Assembly (NCBI GenBank): GCA_020635825.1
Contig: JACJZA010000007.1
Coordinates: 186,001-250,000 of the forward strand
DNA from: Flavobacteriales bacterium
GTDB taxonomy: Bacteria; Bacteroidota; Bacteroidia; Flavobacteriales_E; Vicingaceae
Direction of reading: 5' to 3'
DNA length: 64,000 nt
Part shown: positions 17,226 to 24,068 of the stretch, piece after piece
Position numbering within the stretch: the first letter of the stretch is position 1
How the letters are laid out: each line of letters opens with the position of its first letter
Made by a program: the position numbers and the translations under genes
The notes under the pieces: generated by a model
Database searches by the model: none
What the model was told of the DNA's origin: nothing
What the model saw: only the letters and a program-made list of their open reading frames with translations

Positions 17226-17251
17226 TCCTTAATTTCCCAAATAAGTTTAGT

Positions 17252-17290
17252 AAAAAGCGAATGTATAAAACATTCGCTTTTTTTTTTTTA
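17252..17290 (+). terminator. Terminator of the sigma factor gene
   Basis: AAAGCGAATGT pairs with ACATTCGCTTT around a short A-rich loop and is followed by a run of more than ten T. Confidence 0.9.
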
Positions 17291-17304
17291 CTCAACTCTT
17301 TTAA

Positions 17305-17312
17305 TAAATTTG
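17305..17312 (+). promoter_or_regulatory. -7 promoter element of rpe
   Basis: TAAATTTG matches TAnnTTTG, 18 bp before the ATG at 17331. It overlaps an upstream in-frame TTG (17310), which is therefore not taken as the start. Confidence 0.5.
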
Positions 17313-17330
17313 CAATTGAAAAACTTTACC

Positions 17331-17981
17331 ATGTCACACATTATTGCACCATCAATTTTATCTTCAGATTTTGCTAATCTTCAAAAAGAAAGTGAAATGC
17401 TTGACAAAAGCCAAGCAGACTGGTTTCATATTGATGTAATGGATGGTGTTTTTGTACCCAACCTCACTTTTGGAATGCCAGTAATTAAAGCCATTCGTAA
17501 ATATTCTGACAAAGTATTTGATGTGCATTTAATGATAGAAAATCCTGATAAGTTTATTAAAGATTTTAAAAACTCAGGAGCAGACATTTTAACAGTTCAT
17601 TATGAAGCTTGTACGCATTTGCACCGCACCATTCAAAGTATAAAAAATGAAGGAATGAAAGCTGGTGTTGCCCTTAATCCACACACCAATATTAATGTAC
17701 TTGAAGACATTATTAAAGATTTAGATTTGGTTTTAATAATGAGTGTTAATCCAGGATTTGGAGGTCAATCGTTTATTGAGAACACCTATTCTAAAATTAA
17801 AAAACTAAAGGAGTTAATATTAAAAACAAACTCACATGCTTTGATTGAAATTGATGGAGGAGTAACCGATAAAAATGCACGTCAATTAATTGATTGTGGT
17901 GCTGATGCTTTAGTAGCCGGAAGTTTTGTTTTTAACTCTAATAATCCTTCTCAAACAATTGAAAATTTAAAAAACATATAA
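17331..17981 (+). CDS. rpe: Ribulose-phosphate 3-epimerase
   Basis: A TIM-barrel epimerase of the pentose phosphate pathway, 216 aa from the ATG (MSHIIAPSILSSDFANL). Signatures are FHIDVMDGVFVPNLTFG, DVHLMIENP, MSVNPGFGGQSFIENTY and IEIDGGVTDKNA, which include the metal and catalytic residues. A run of downstream genes on the same strand follows after 10 bp. Confidence 0.95.
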   Translation: MSHIIAPSILSSDFANLQKESEMLDKSQADWFHIDVMDGVFVPNLTFGMPVIKAIRKYSDKVFDVHLMIENPDKFIKDFKNSGADILTVHYEACTHLHRTIQSIKNEGMKAGVALNPHTNINVLEDIIKDLDLVLIMSVNPGFGGQSFIENTYSKIKKLKELILKTNSHALIEIDGGVTDKNARQLIDCGADALVAGSFVFNSNNPSQTIENLKNI

Positions 17982-17991
17982 ACTTTACCAA

Positions 17992-18972
17992 ATGAAATTT
18001 AACCTAACCCTTTTTATTATTGCTGTATCGATTTCTCTATTATCGAGTTGTAAAAGTGATGACTCCAAACAAAAACAGACTGAAAACACCAGTTTAGAAA
18101 TAGTAATAAATGAAGAAACTGTTGAAATTAATGGTGTTAACCATTTTATTAAAACAATGGGGAAAGGTGAAGCTATGATTGTTTTACATGGCGGACCAGG
18201 TCTGTTTCATGATTATTTAACTCCTCATTTTGAAAAATTAGCAGAAAATTATCAAATAATACTTTATGACCAAAGAGGTTGTGGGAAGACTGATTTCCCT
18301 GCTGATACTTCAAGTATTACTACTGAAAGCTTTGTAAATGACTTAGAAGCTATAAGAAATCATTTAGGTCTTGAAAAAGTTATTTTAACAGGACATTCAT
18401 GGGGGGCTATTTTAGCGATTAACTATGCAAAAAAATATCCTGAGCATGTAAAAGATATGATTTTAATATCTCCTGCTCCTTCTACATCAGAGTATTTTGA
18501 TGTGATGTTTCAAAATATGCAGAAAAAAAGAACCGACGAAGACACCAAAGAACTTGTTAAATTAATGAGTTCAAAAGATTTTGACAAAAGAGAACCTACG
18601 GTATTCAAAAAAGCAATTATGATTGGAGATAAAGTAAACCTTGCTGACCAATCTAAAATTAAAGAGCTTTACAAAAACATGGTTTTTACAGAAGCTAGTG
18701 CCAACAACTTACTTCTTGTAAACAGCATTATGGAGAAAAACTTTTTTGATTACAACATCACGGAAGGTATGCAATCAATTACCTGCCCTACTCTAATAAT
18801 TCTTGGTGATTTAGATAATGTTCCATTTGCATCAGCTCAATTATTACAAGATAATTTATCAAATGCCAGACTGGAGGTGCTTAAACAAGCATGTCATTAT
18901 CCATTTTTTGAGAATAATAAAGAATTTAATAGAGCTGTAGATAATTTCTTGAATCCGGAATATGAGCAATAA
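17992..18972 (+). CDS. Alpha/beta hydrolase lipoprotein (proline iminopeptidase-like)
   Basis: A 326 aa protein with a lipoprotein signal (lipobox Cys about residue 20, LLSSCKSD), then an alpha/beta-hydrolase fold: VLHGGPGLFHDY (oxyanion region), YDQRGCGKTD, nucleophile elbow GHSWG, acid near LGDLDN and His in QACHYPFFE. The HGGPG and DQRGCGKT motifs are those of prolyl aminopeptidases (S33), but the substrate is not certain. As a lipoprotein it should act in the envelope. It overlaps the next gene by 11 bp. Confidence 0.88.
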   Translation: MKFNLTLFIIAVSISLLSSCKSDDSKQKQTENTSLEIVINEETVEINGVNHFIKTMGKGEAMIVLHGGPGLFHDYLTPHFEKLAENYQIILYDQRGCGKTDFPADTSSITTESFVNDLEAIRNHLGLEKVILTGHSWGAILAINYAKKYPEHVKDMILISPAPSTSEYFDVMFQNMQKKRTDEDTKELVKLMSSKDFDKREPTVFKKAIMIGDKVNLADQSKIKELYKNMVFTEASANNLLLVNSIMEKNFFDYNITEGMQSITCPTLIILGDLDNVPFASAQLLQDNLSNARLEVLKQACHYPFFENNKEFNRAVDNFLNPEYEQ

Positions 18973-19186
18973 TATAATTGACTTTGAACTCGACCCTGAA
19001 AATGAGTATATCGAGTTAATTAAATTATTAAAATTGCTTAACTTGTGTGAATCCGGAAGTGAAGCTAAGATTGTTGTAACGGAAGGTTTAGTTAAATTTA
19101 ATGGAGAAGTAGAACTACAAAAAAGAAAAAAATTAAGACGACAAGATTGTATTGAATTTGAAGGTACAATAGTAAATATTATTTAA
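18962..19186 (+). CDS. S4-domain RNA-binding protein
   Basis: A 74 aa protein that is essentially one S4 domain of the YbcJ/RlbA type: IELIKLLKLLNLCESGSEAKIVVTEGLVKFNGEVELQKRKKL. Such proteins bind structured RNA. The gene overlaps the hydrolase 3' end by 11 bp and is followed after 2 bp by a phosphoribosyltransferase gene, so all three are probably co-translated. Confidence 0.88.
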   Translation: MSNNIIDFELDPENEYIELIKLLKLLNLCESGSEAKIVVTEGLVKFNGEVELQKRKKLRRQDCIEFEGTIVNII

Positions 19187-19188
19187 AT

Positions 19189-19701
19189 ATGCCCTCTACA
19201 AAAACCCTCATTTTAAACAATGAAGAAATAAGCCAAAAAATTGACAGAATGGCTTATCAAATACTGGAAGACAACTATTTAGAAAAAGAAATTGTTGTTG
19301 TAGGGATGGCAAATAATGGATATTTATTTGCTGAAAAAATTGTCAAAAAACTTAAAAAAATAAGTAGTGATTTAAAGATTACGCTAATTAAACTTACAAT
19401 AGATAAAGATAATCAATTAAACAATAATGCCTTTATTGATAAACCTACCGACATTTTAAATGACAAGGTTATTATATTGGTAGATGATGTGTTAAATTCT
19501 GGAAAAACACTCATTTATGGTGTTAAATATCTACTCGATTTTCCTGTTAAAAGAATGTCAACAGCTGTTTTGGTTGACCGAAACCATAAACGTTACCCTA
19601 TAGGCACACATTATACTGGACTAGCTCTTTCAACAACCTTAAAAAACCATATCTCTGTAGAGTTTGAGACTAAGGGAGAAATGAAGGCCTATTTAAGTTA
19701 G
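19189..19701 (+). CDS. Phosphoribosyltransferase family protein (PyrR-like)
   Basis: A 170 aa type I phosphoribosyltransferase. The PRPP-binding loop is VIILVDDVLNSGKTLIYG (about residues 94-111). The overall pattern (GMANNGYLFAEKI, then TAVLVDRNHKRYPIGTHYTGL) resembles PyrR, a bifunctional pyr regulator and uracil phosphoribosyltransferase, but no pyr genes are nearby, so only the family is assigned. Confidence 0.87.
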   Translation: MPSTKTLILNNEEISQKIDRMAYQILEDNYLEKEIVVVGMANNGYLFAEKIVKKLKKISSDLKITLIKLTIDKDNQLNNNAFIDKPTDILNDKVIILVDDVLNSGKTLIYGVKYLLDFPVKRMSTAVLVDRNHKRYPIGTHYTGLALSTTLKNHISVEFETKGEMKAYLS

Positions 19702-19720
19702 GTCAATAAAACTTACTTAC

Positions 19721-20590
19721 TCAATTATACAGGATTTGTTGTAGGTTTGGAATGTTATCAGTGATGATAAAATCTGGATTTTTTTTAACTGCGCTTACAA
19801 TTTCTGATTGTATTTTCACTCCAAAAATAGATACTCTAATACCTAAAGAGTGAGCAAATTTTATATCTGACTTAGATATACTATTGTTATATACAACAAT
19901 CCCATACCAATTATTATCTTTCACATTTTCAATAGCCCAATTAACATTTGTTGATTCAACCATTAATTTCAAATTTCCGTCTCTTTGGGAAATTTCTTTT
20001 AATAATTCAACACTTCCAGATGTTATATAAGCATTATCTATATATTGATATTGGTTTAAGATGTCAACTATTTTAGTTGCATACAAGGCAAAAAAGTCAG
20101 CTGAATTATATAAATCAGCATCATACAACCAAGAACGCAAGTCTAAATGTAGTTGAGGCTTAATAGTTTGTTGAGAATATCTTTGTAAAACTGTTTCTAA
20201 AGAAATGAGATATTCGTCTGCAAATAAATTTGCATAAATATCCCTATTATACTTAAAATCAGTTAATTCATTTAAATTATATTGATAAACATAACCATTC
20301 CCATTTGACGAAGTTTCTAGCTTATCATCATGGTACAATACTAAATCAATATCTTTTGTCAACTGCACATCAATCTCTACACCATCTACCCCATAAACTT
20401 CTATTGCTTTTGTAATGCTAATAAAAGAATTTTCAGGGAATTGATTGTATGGAGACTGGATTCCCATACCTCTATGTCCAATAACATATATTAAGCCTCC
20501 ATTTAAATTATCAATATCATCTATGTCCACCTTTTTACAGGACATCAAGACAAATACCATAATAAGAAAATAATAGACCTTAAAATTCAT
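19721..20590 (-). CDS. Glycerophosphodiester phosphodiesterase family lipoprotein
   Basis: A 289 aa protein with a lipoprotein signal (VFVLMSCKK, Cys about residue 18). The GDPD motifs are HRGMGIQSPYNQFPENS and VDGVEIDVQLTKDIDLVLYHDD, which hold the catalytic His pair and metal-binding Glu/Asp; the C-terminus has DFIITDNIP. It is expected to hydrolyse glycerophosphodiesters in the envelope. Its start overlaps the 3' end of the upstream gene (20580-21110) by 11 bp. Confidence 0.88.
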   Translation of the reverse strand: MNFKVYYFLIMVFVLMSCKKVDIDDIDNLNGGLIYVIGHRGMGIQSPYNQFPENSFISITKAIEVYGVDGVEIDVQLTKDIDLVLYHDDKLETSSNGNGYVYQYNLNELTDFKYNRDIYANLFADEYLISLETVLQRYSQQTIKPQLHLDLRSWLYDADLYNSADFFALYATKIVDILNQYQYIDNAYITSGSVELLKEISQRDGNLKLMVESTNVNWAIENVKDNNWYGIVVYNNSISKSDIKFAHSLGIRVSIFGVKIQSEIVSAVKKNPDFIITDNIPNLQQILYN

Positions 20591-21110
20591 AATTAAGATG
20601 ACCTTTTAGAATTGCATTATATCCATTTACTTTTTCTTTTCTAGCTTCATAAAAATTATAGTGTATCTCGCGATACCCTCCCACTCCCATTGAAGTTCCT
20701 ATCCATATTTTAGGTAATATTCTAATCAAAAAACCATTACTTATGACATACTCATGAATTGTATTTTTACTGGATGTTAATCTATTTTTAACTTCATATC
20801 TTGTATTACCATAATTAACTGAAATAAATGATTTTATTTTTAAATTACTAATTAAGAAATATTTATAATCAATAATAACTCCCATAGAATTTTTATGAGG
20901 AAAATAACTAGATTGAAAAGTAACTTTTGCTCCAATTCCTAAACTATGATTATTTAATAACCCATTTACTTGTAAACCTAAATTTACTCCTGTATAACTT
21001 AAATGTGATGTTGTTTCTAACCCTAGTTTTATTTTCTCCTTTTCTTCTGCTTGAGTAAAAAAGCAATTGATAATAATAAGATATAATACTACTGTAATTT
21101 TCTTTAACAT
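20580..21110 (-). CDS. Putative outer-membrane beta-barrel protein
   Basis: A 176 aa protein with a signal peptide (ITVVLYLIIINCFFTQA) and a mature part of alternating strand-like segments (THLSYTGVNLGLQVNG, HSLGIGAKVTFQSSYFP, SMGVIIDYKYFL) ending in Phe (GHLNYEF), as outer-membrane barrels often do. No family is recognised. It overlaps the phosphodiesterase gene. The terminator hairpin and att core at 21131-21173 lie just upstream, so this is the first chromosomal gene outside the island. Confidence 0.65.
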   Translation of the reverse strand: MLKKITVVLYLIIINCFFTQAEEKEKIKLGLETTSHLSYTGVNLGLQVNGLLNNHSLGIGAKVTFQSSYFPHKNSMGVIIDYKYFLISNLKIKSFISVNYGNTRYEVKNRLTSSKNTIHEYVISNGFLIRILPKIWIGTSMGVGGYREIHYNFYEARKEKVNGYNAILKGHLNYEF

Positions 21111-21130
21111 TATGTGGGTTAAATAACTTA

Positions 21131-21158
21131 AACAAAAGCCCCAATAATAGTGAGGCTT
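21131..21158 (-). terminator. Minus-strand terminator flanking the left att core
   Basis: AGCCTC pairs with GGGGCT around an AT-rich loop and is followed by TTTTG on the minus strand. This is where a terminator would follow a tRNA-Asp 3' end, consistent with an original tRNA flank left at the far end of the island. Confidence 0.5.
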
Positions 21159-21160
21159 AA

Positions 21161-21173
21161 GCGGTCTGGACGG
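21161..21173 (-). mobile_element. att core 1 (partial tRNA-Asp 3' end), left border of island 1
   Basis: GCGGTCTGGACGG is identical to 36740-36752, the 3' end of the intact tRNA-Asp gene. The rest of the tRNA is absent here. A 13-bp copy of a tRNA 3' end in the same orientation is the normal mark of site-specific integration into a tRNA gene. Confidence 0.7.
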
Positions 21174-21234
21174 AGCCAGATCCTAATTCTTCTTGTCTTG
21201 GTACCAAAGATATACATTAAATCTAAATTGGAAC

Positions 21235-21252
21235 TGAGACGCCTTTGAGACG
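21235..21252 (+). repeat. Direct repeat pair TGAGACG-N4-TGAGACG (island 1 left end)
   Basis: Two TGAGACG copies 11 bp apart, the first beginning 74 bp from the start of att core 1. The same arrangement at the same 74-bp offset follows att core 2. This fits arm-type sites for a tyrosine recombinase, as an inference. Confidence 0.5.
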
Positions 21253-21318
21253 TTGAACATTCGCTTCTGTTTGTTTTAACTTTAGTATATATGCTTATAA
21301 ATTTTCCCAAACACTCCT

Positions 21319-21405
21319 TTATGGTGTTACCAGTAACACATGGGAAGATGCATACAACCAAATGCTCGGTAATTTAAAAGAGGCTGAATTGATTAAGTAA
21401 AAAAG
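21319..21405 (+). repeat. Dispersed repeat copy 1 (coding remnant YGVTSNTWED)
   Basis: The first 32 bp are identical to 36334-36365; the next 36 bp have 4 differences, and then there is a 4-bp indel. Both copies translate in the same frame to YGVTSNTWED and onward through GNLKEA, and two of the four changes are synonymous, so it descends from coding sequence. This copy ends in TAA at 21398-21400. The parent protein is not recognised. Confidence 0.6.
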
Positions 21406-21427
21406 ATGAGATTTCTCTCATCTTTTG
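21399..21427 (-). terminator. Terminator of the TolB-like lipoprotein gene
   Basis: AAAAGATGAGA and TCTCATCTTTT form a hairpin with a TTTC loop, T-rich on the minus strand, 25 bp after the stop codon at 21452. The symmetric sequence could work in both directions. Confidence 0.75.
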
Positions 21428-21451
21428 CACTAACTAAACAGCAGTAGCTAC

Positions 21452-22432
21452 TCAATCGACCGCCTGTTTCAAAACAAAATTTGGAGATTGTTGATACTTG
21501 TATGTGGTATCCGTGAGTATTTTCATTTCTTTGGTTGCCCAATTCATCAGACCAATATGAAATTGGGTTTGCTCATCATCAAATAATTCAATAGCTAACC
21601 ATTTCCCGTCCGGACTCCATTCATGCCAGCCCTCACTTTCTTTATTATCTGTTAGTTTCCATTGCTTTGAACCATCAAGTGTAACAGCATAAAGACTATA
21701 TTTTCCATTTTGGTAACTCTGATAAGTAATAAACTTTTCAATAGGATGTTGCTTAGGAGATCCTGCTTTGTATGCAAACCAAGGAGCAGTTGTATCGGAT
21801 TCAGGATAATGAGTAAGTTGTGTTAAGTTGGTTCCATCTATATTAACCAAATATAATTCTTCCTTATATCCTTTTATTCTTTTTGATTTTTTTGTCCCTC
21901 CTCTTAAGATTACTTTATTACCATTATCAATAAAAATTGGGTCTGAAGATGAGGGTAAACCAGTCTCTAATCGTTGAATCAAGTTTCCTTTCAAATCAAT
22001 AATGTATAAAGCTGAATCAATTTTAGAGTTTGGCTTTACAATAAATTCTGAACCGTTTTTTCTACTACTCATCCAGCTATCTGCCAATGGAATATTTGAA
22101 ATCTTCTTTGGATTCTCTCCTTTAAAATTGGTTTCATATAAATAATAGGCACAACGTTGACAAGTATCTTTATCAGAAATGAAATAGACCTTATCCTTAT
22201 AGGAATAATAAGACCATTCAACCCCGCTTAGATTGGAAATATTTTTCTTTTCAGAACCATCCATATTCATTGAAAAAACTTCGTAATTGTCGTTAGTATC
22301 AATTAGAACATTATAGACAATAGCATAATCCGGTTCTTTTACTTGCGTTTCTTCTTTAACTTCATTCGTTTCTTCAGAACAAGAAAAGAATATAAAGGTT
22401 AAAATAACTGATAGGGTAGTATTTTTTTTCAT
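21452..22432 (-). CDS. TolB-like beta-propeller lipoprotein
   Basis: A 326 aa lipoprotein (signal MKKNTTLSVILTFIFFSCSEE, Cys at residue 18). The mature part has several PD40/TolB-type blades: NYEVFSMNMDGSEKKNISNLSG, ELYLVNIDGTNLTQLTHYPESDTTAPW and SLYAVTLDGSKQWKLTDNKE with HEWSPDGKWLAIE. It is probably periplasmic or on the outer-membrane inner face; its ligand is unknown. It is the last of three minus-strand genes in island 1, 10 bp after the DUF1761 gene. Confidence 0.82.
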   Translation of the reverse strand: MKKNTTLSVILTFIFFSCSEETNEVKEETQVKEPDYAIVYNVLIDTNDNYEVFSMNMDGSEKKNISNLSGVEWSYYSYKDKVYFISDKDTCQRCAYYLYETNFKGENPKKISNIPLADSWMSSRKNGSEFIVKPNSKIDSALYIIDLKGNLIQRLETGLPSSSDPIFIDNGNKVILRGGTKKSKRIKGYKEELYLVNIDGTNLTQLTHYPESDTTAPWFAYKAGSPKQHPIEKFITYQSYQNGKYSLYAVTLDGSKQWKLTDNKESEGWHEWSPDGKWLAIELFDDEQTQFHIGLMNWATKEMKILTDTTYKYQQSPNFVLKQAVD

Positions 22433-22442
22433 ACTTAATAAA

Positions 22443-22850
22443 TTATCTCCAGATTCCTAAAATAAAACCAATTACAGTAAAATAAATAACAATATATCCA
22501 CTATTAATAAAAATATATTTCCAGCTTTTTTGTTCAAATAATGCAATAGCAGTAAAGATAGCTGCCGCCCAACCAAAACCTGTTAAAAATCCAGCCGTTA
22601 AACCCCATTGCCAGTTAGTATTAGCATCTCCTAAAAAGAAAGCAAGATTATATGACATAAGGTAAGCCAAAATAAAACTGATTCCATGTGTTTTAATTGG
22701 ATTTGACTTTTTGATCTGTTCATCAGTCAAGTTGTTTTCCTTTTTCCACGCATTATAAAATAATGCAGGAGAATACCATAATGCCCCTAGAACTAAATTA
22801 AACACAGCTGCACATAATACTGCCCAATGATTGATTACCATATTTTCCAT
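22443..22850 (-). CDS. DUF1761 family membrane protein
   Basis: About 135 aa from the ATG at 22850 (MENMVINHWAVL); a longer reading from 22877 adds nine less likely residues. The pattern NHWAVLCAAVFNLVLGALWYSPALFYNAWKKE is typical of DUF1761, and four membrane helices are predicted by eye. The function of the family is unknown. It lies between the AraC regulator and the lipoprotein gene on the same strand within island 1. Confidence 0.82.
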   Translation of the reverse strand: MENMVINHWAVLCAAVFNLVLGALWYSPALFYNAWKKENNLTDEQIKKSNPIKTHGISFILAYLMSYNLAFFLGDANTNWQWGLTAGFLTGFGWAAAIFTAIALFEQKSWKYIFINSGYIVIYFTVIGFILGIWR

Positions 22851-22914
22851 AACTATAGAGTTTAAATTATAGAACAAATAAACAACAATAAAAGAATTGA
22901 TAATTGTAAAAAAT

Positions 22915-23730
22915 TTACTTTACAGGAACAAAATTTGGATGAATATCAAAATCTTTTAAGTATTTAGATGGATTCAAGCCGGAAAAGGATTGAAAATCTT
23001 TAATGAAGTGTGCCTGATCAAAATAGCCACAATTGGTTGCTTCGGTTGTCCACATTACTTCTTTTTTGTTTTCAACTGATTGTAAAATCTCATTGAAACG
23101 AGTAATTCTATGAAATTGTTTAGGCGTTAATCCAACATATTTTTTGAACAATTGTATGAATTGTTTTTGGGAATAACCTAATTTTTTACTCAGTGCTGAT
23201 ATATTGATGTATGAAGAAGATTCTGTAATTGCGTTAATAGCATATTGAATAATATTGGTATAGAAATCATCTTCTTTGAGTTGGCTAATAATCCAATTTT
23301 CAATTTCAGTAAATTTTTCTTCCGGGGTTGTTGGTTCTTTCAATTTTGAAAGTAGAGTTAAAATAGATTCTCCGAAAACTTCCTGAGCAGGAACTACTTT
23401 GTTGGTATATTCATCAATTGATTTGTGAATTAATGGAAACCCTGCACCTGGTTTAAACACAAGTACCATCATTTCCTCACATTCAGCACTAATCGTAATA
23501 TAATCTTTAAGTACGCCTGAAAACCACACATCAGAACATTTTTGAATTTTCTTTTTTGAGTTATTATCAAAAATGTATTTAGATTTTCCTGTAAGTTCAA
23601 ATATGATGTTGAATGTCCCATCGGGAAGGTACTTTTCCATAGAATGATCAGGATAATGATCTTTATGATAAAGCATAGCTATCAAGTATTTTGATAAAAA
23701 AGGAGAGAGTTTATGAACTGCTTGTATCAA
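22915..23730 (-). CDS. AraC family transcriptional regulator (island 1)
   Basis: A 271 aa regulator. The N-terminal half (YLPDGTFNIIFELTG, VWFSGVLKDYITISAE, VFKPGAGFPLI) resembles the DUF6597 sensor domain found in many AraC proteins. The C-terminal half is the double helix-turn-helix: INISALSKKLGYSQKQFIQLFKKYVGLTPKQF and CGYFDQAHFIKDFQSFSGLNPSKYL. The start is a TTG at 23730 because no ATG lies before the conserved N-terminus. It probably controls the two genes that follow. Confidence 0.87.
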   Translation of the reverse strand: MIQAVHKLSPFLSKYLIAMLYHKDHYPDHSMEKYLPDGTFNIIFELTGKSKYIFDNNSKKKIQKCSDVWFSGVLKDYITISAECEEMMVLVFKPGAGFPLIHKSIDEYTNKVVPAQEVFGESILTLLSKLKEPTTPEEKFTEIENWIISQLKEDDFYTNIIQYAINAITESSSYINISALSKKLGYSQKQFIQLFKKYVGLTPKQFHRITRFNEILQSVENKKEVMWTTEATNCGYFDQAHFIKDFQSFSGLNPSKYLKDFDIHPNFVPVK

Positions 23731-23798
23731 TTATAAGTCTTTCTGCTAATTTAGTAATAATCAAGAGAATTTCAATTATCTGTAAAGACATTAAAAAA

Positions 23799-23855
23799 TC
23801 CTAACTGAAACATTGCATTTTCAACTGAAACAAAAACTGAAACATTTTTGTCTCC
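23799..23855 (+). repeat. 57-bp repeat, copy 1 (three TGAAAC motifs)
   Basis: All 57 bp are identical to 36417-36473. It contains TGAAAC three times and ends near GTCTC, the reverse complement of GAGAC, so it may carry further arm-type sites. It lies at the right end of island 1, 79 bp before att core 2. Confidence 0.75.
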
Positions 23856-23892
23856 TAATGGTTGAATGAGAAAAGTGAAATGGCTAAAAATA

Positions 23893-23930
23893 AAAAAGAT
23901 GCTTGTAAAACAAGCATCTTTCCTTTTTTT
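23893..23930 (+). terminator. Terminator hairpin next to att core 2
   Basis: GATGCTTGT-AAA-ACAAGCATC followed by TTTCCTTTTTTT on the plus strand; the minus strand side is also T-rich. A tRNA-flank terminator at this spot matches the other two att copies. Confidence 0.75.
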
Positions 23931-23933
23931 TGA

Positions 23934-23945
23934 GCGGTCTGGACG
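23934..23945 (-). mobile_element. att core 2, border between islands 1 and 2
   Basis: GCGGTCTGGACG, 12 bp identical to the tRNA-Asp 3' end at 36740-36751 and to att core 1, in the same orientation. Confidence 0.65.
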
Positions 23946-24007
23946 ATGTTAGAGACTAATTTCACACACCTTACATACCATACCTCCTATCACTTTCTAT
24001 TTATGAC

Positions 24008-24025
24008 TGAGACGGTATTGAAACG
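24008..24025 (+). repeat. Direct repeat pair TGAGACG-N4-TGAAACG (island 2 left end)
   Basis: Starts 74 bp from the start of att core 2, exactly as the pair near att core 1, although the sequence in between differs. Inferred recombinase arm sites. Confidence 0.5.
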
Positions 24026-24068
24026 ATAATTAACTTCAACCTTTGTCAAATTTAACTAATGTTACACC

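Larger units (their letters stand above)
21174..21451. other. Left end of island 1: arm-like repeats and coding remnant
   Basis: The gap of about 340 bp without an intact gene holds att core 1, the paired repeat TGAGACG-N4-TGAGACG (21235-21252), a copy of the repeat shared with 36334-36416, and a terminator hairpin (21399-21427). No complete recombinase is present. Confidence 0.55.
23731..24068. other. Junction of islands 1 and 2
   Basis: This region of about 338 bp has no gene. In order it holds the AraC gene leader, the 57-bp repeat (23799-23855), a hairpin (23893-23930), att core 2 (23934-23945), and the TGAGACG/TGAAACG pair (24008-24025). Confidence 0.6.

Noticed and set aside
21128..21361. 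77-codon minus-strand reading frame
   Set aside because: It crosses att core 1 and the direct repeats and has no domain, so it is a chance frame in the island border.
23799..23855. CRISPR repeat reading of the TGAAAC motifs
   Set aside because: Spacing is irregular (20 and 12 bp) within a single 57-bp unit, with no spacers and no cas genes.
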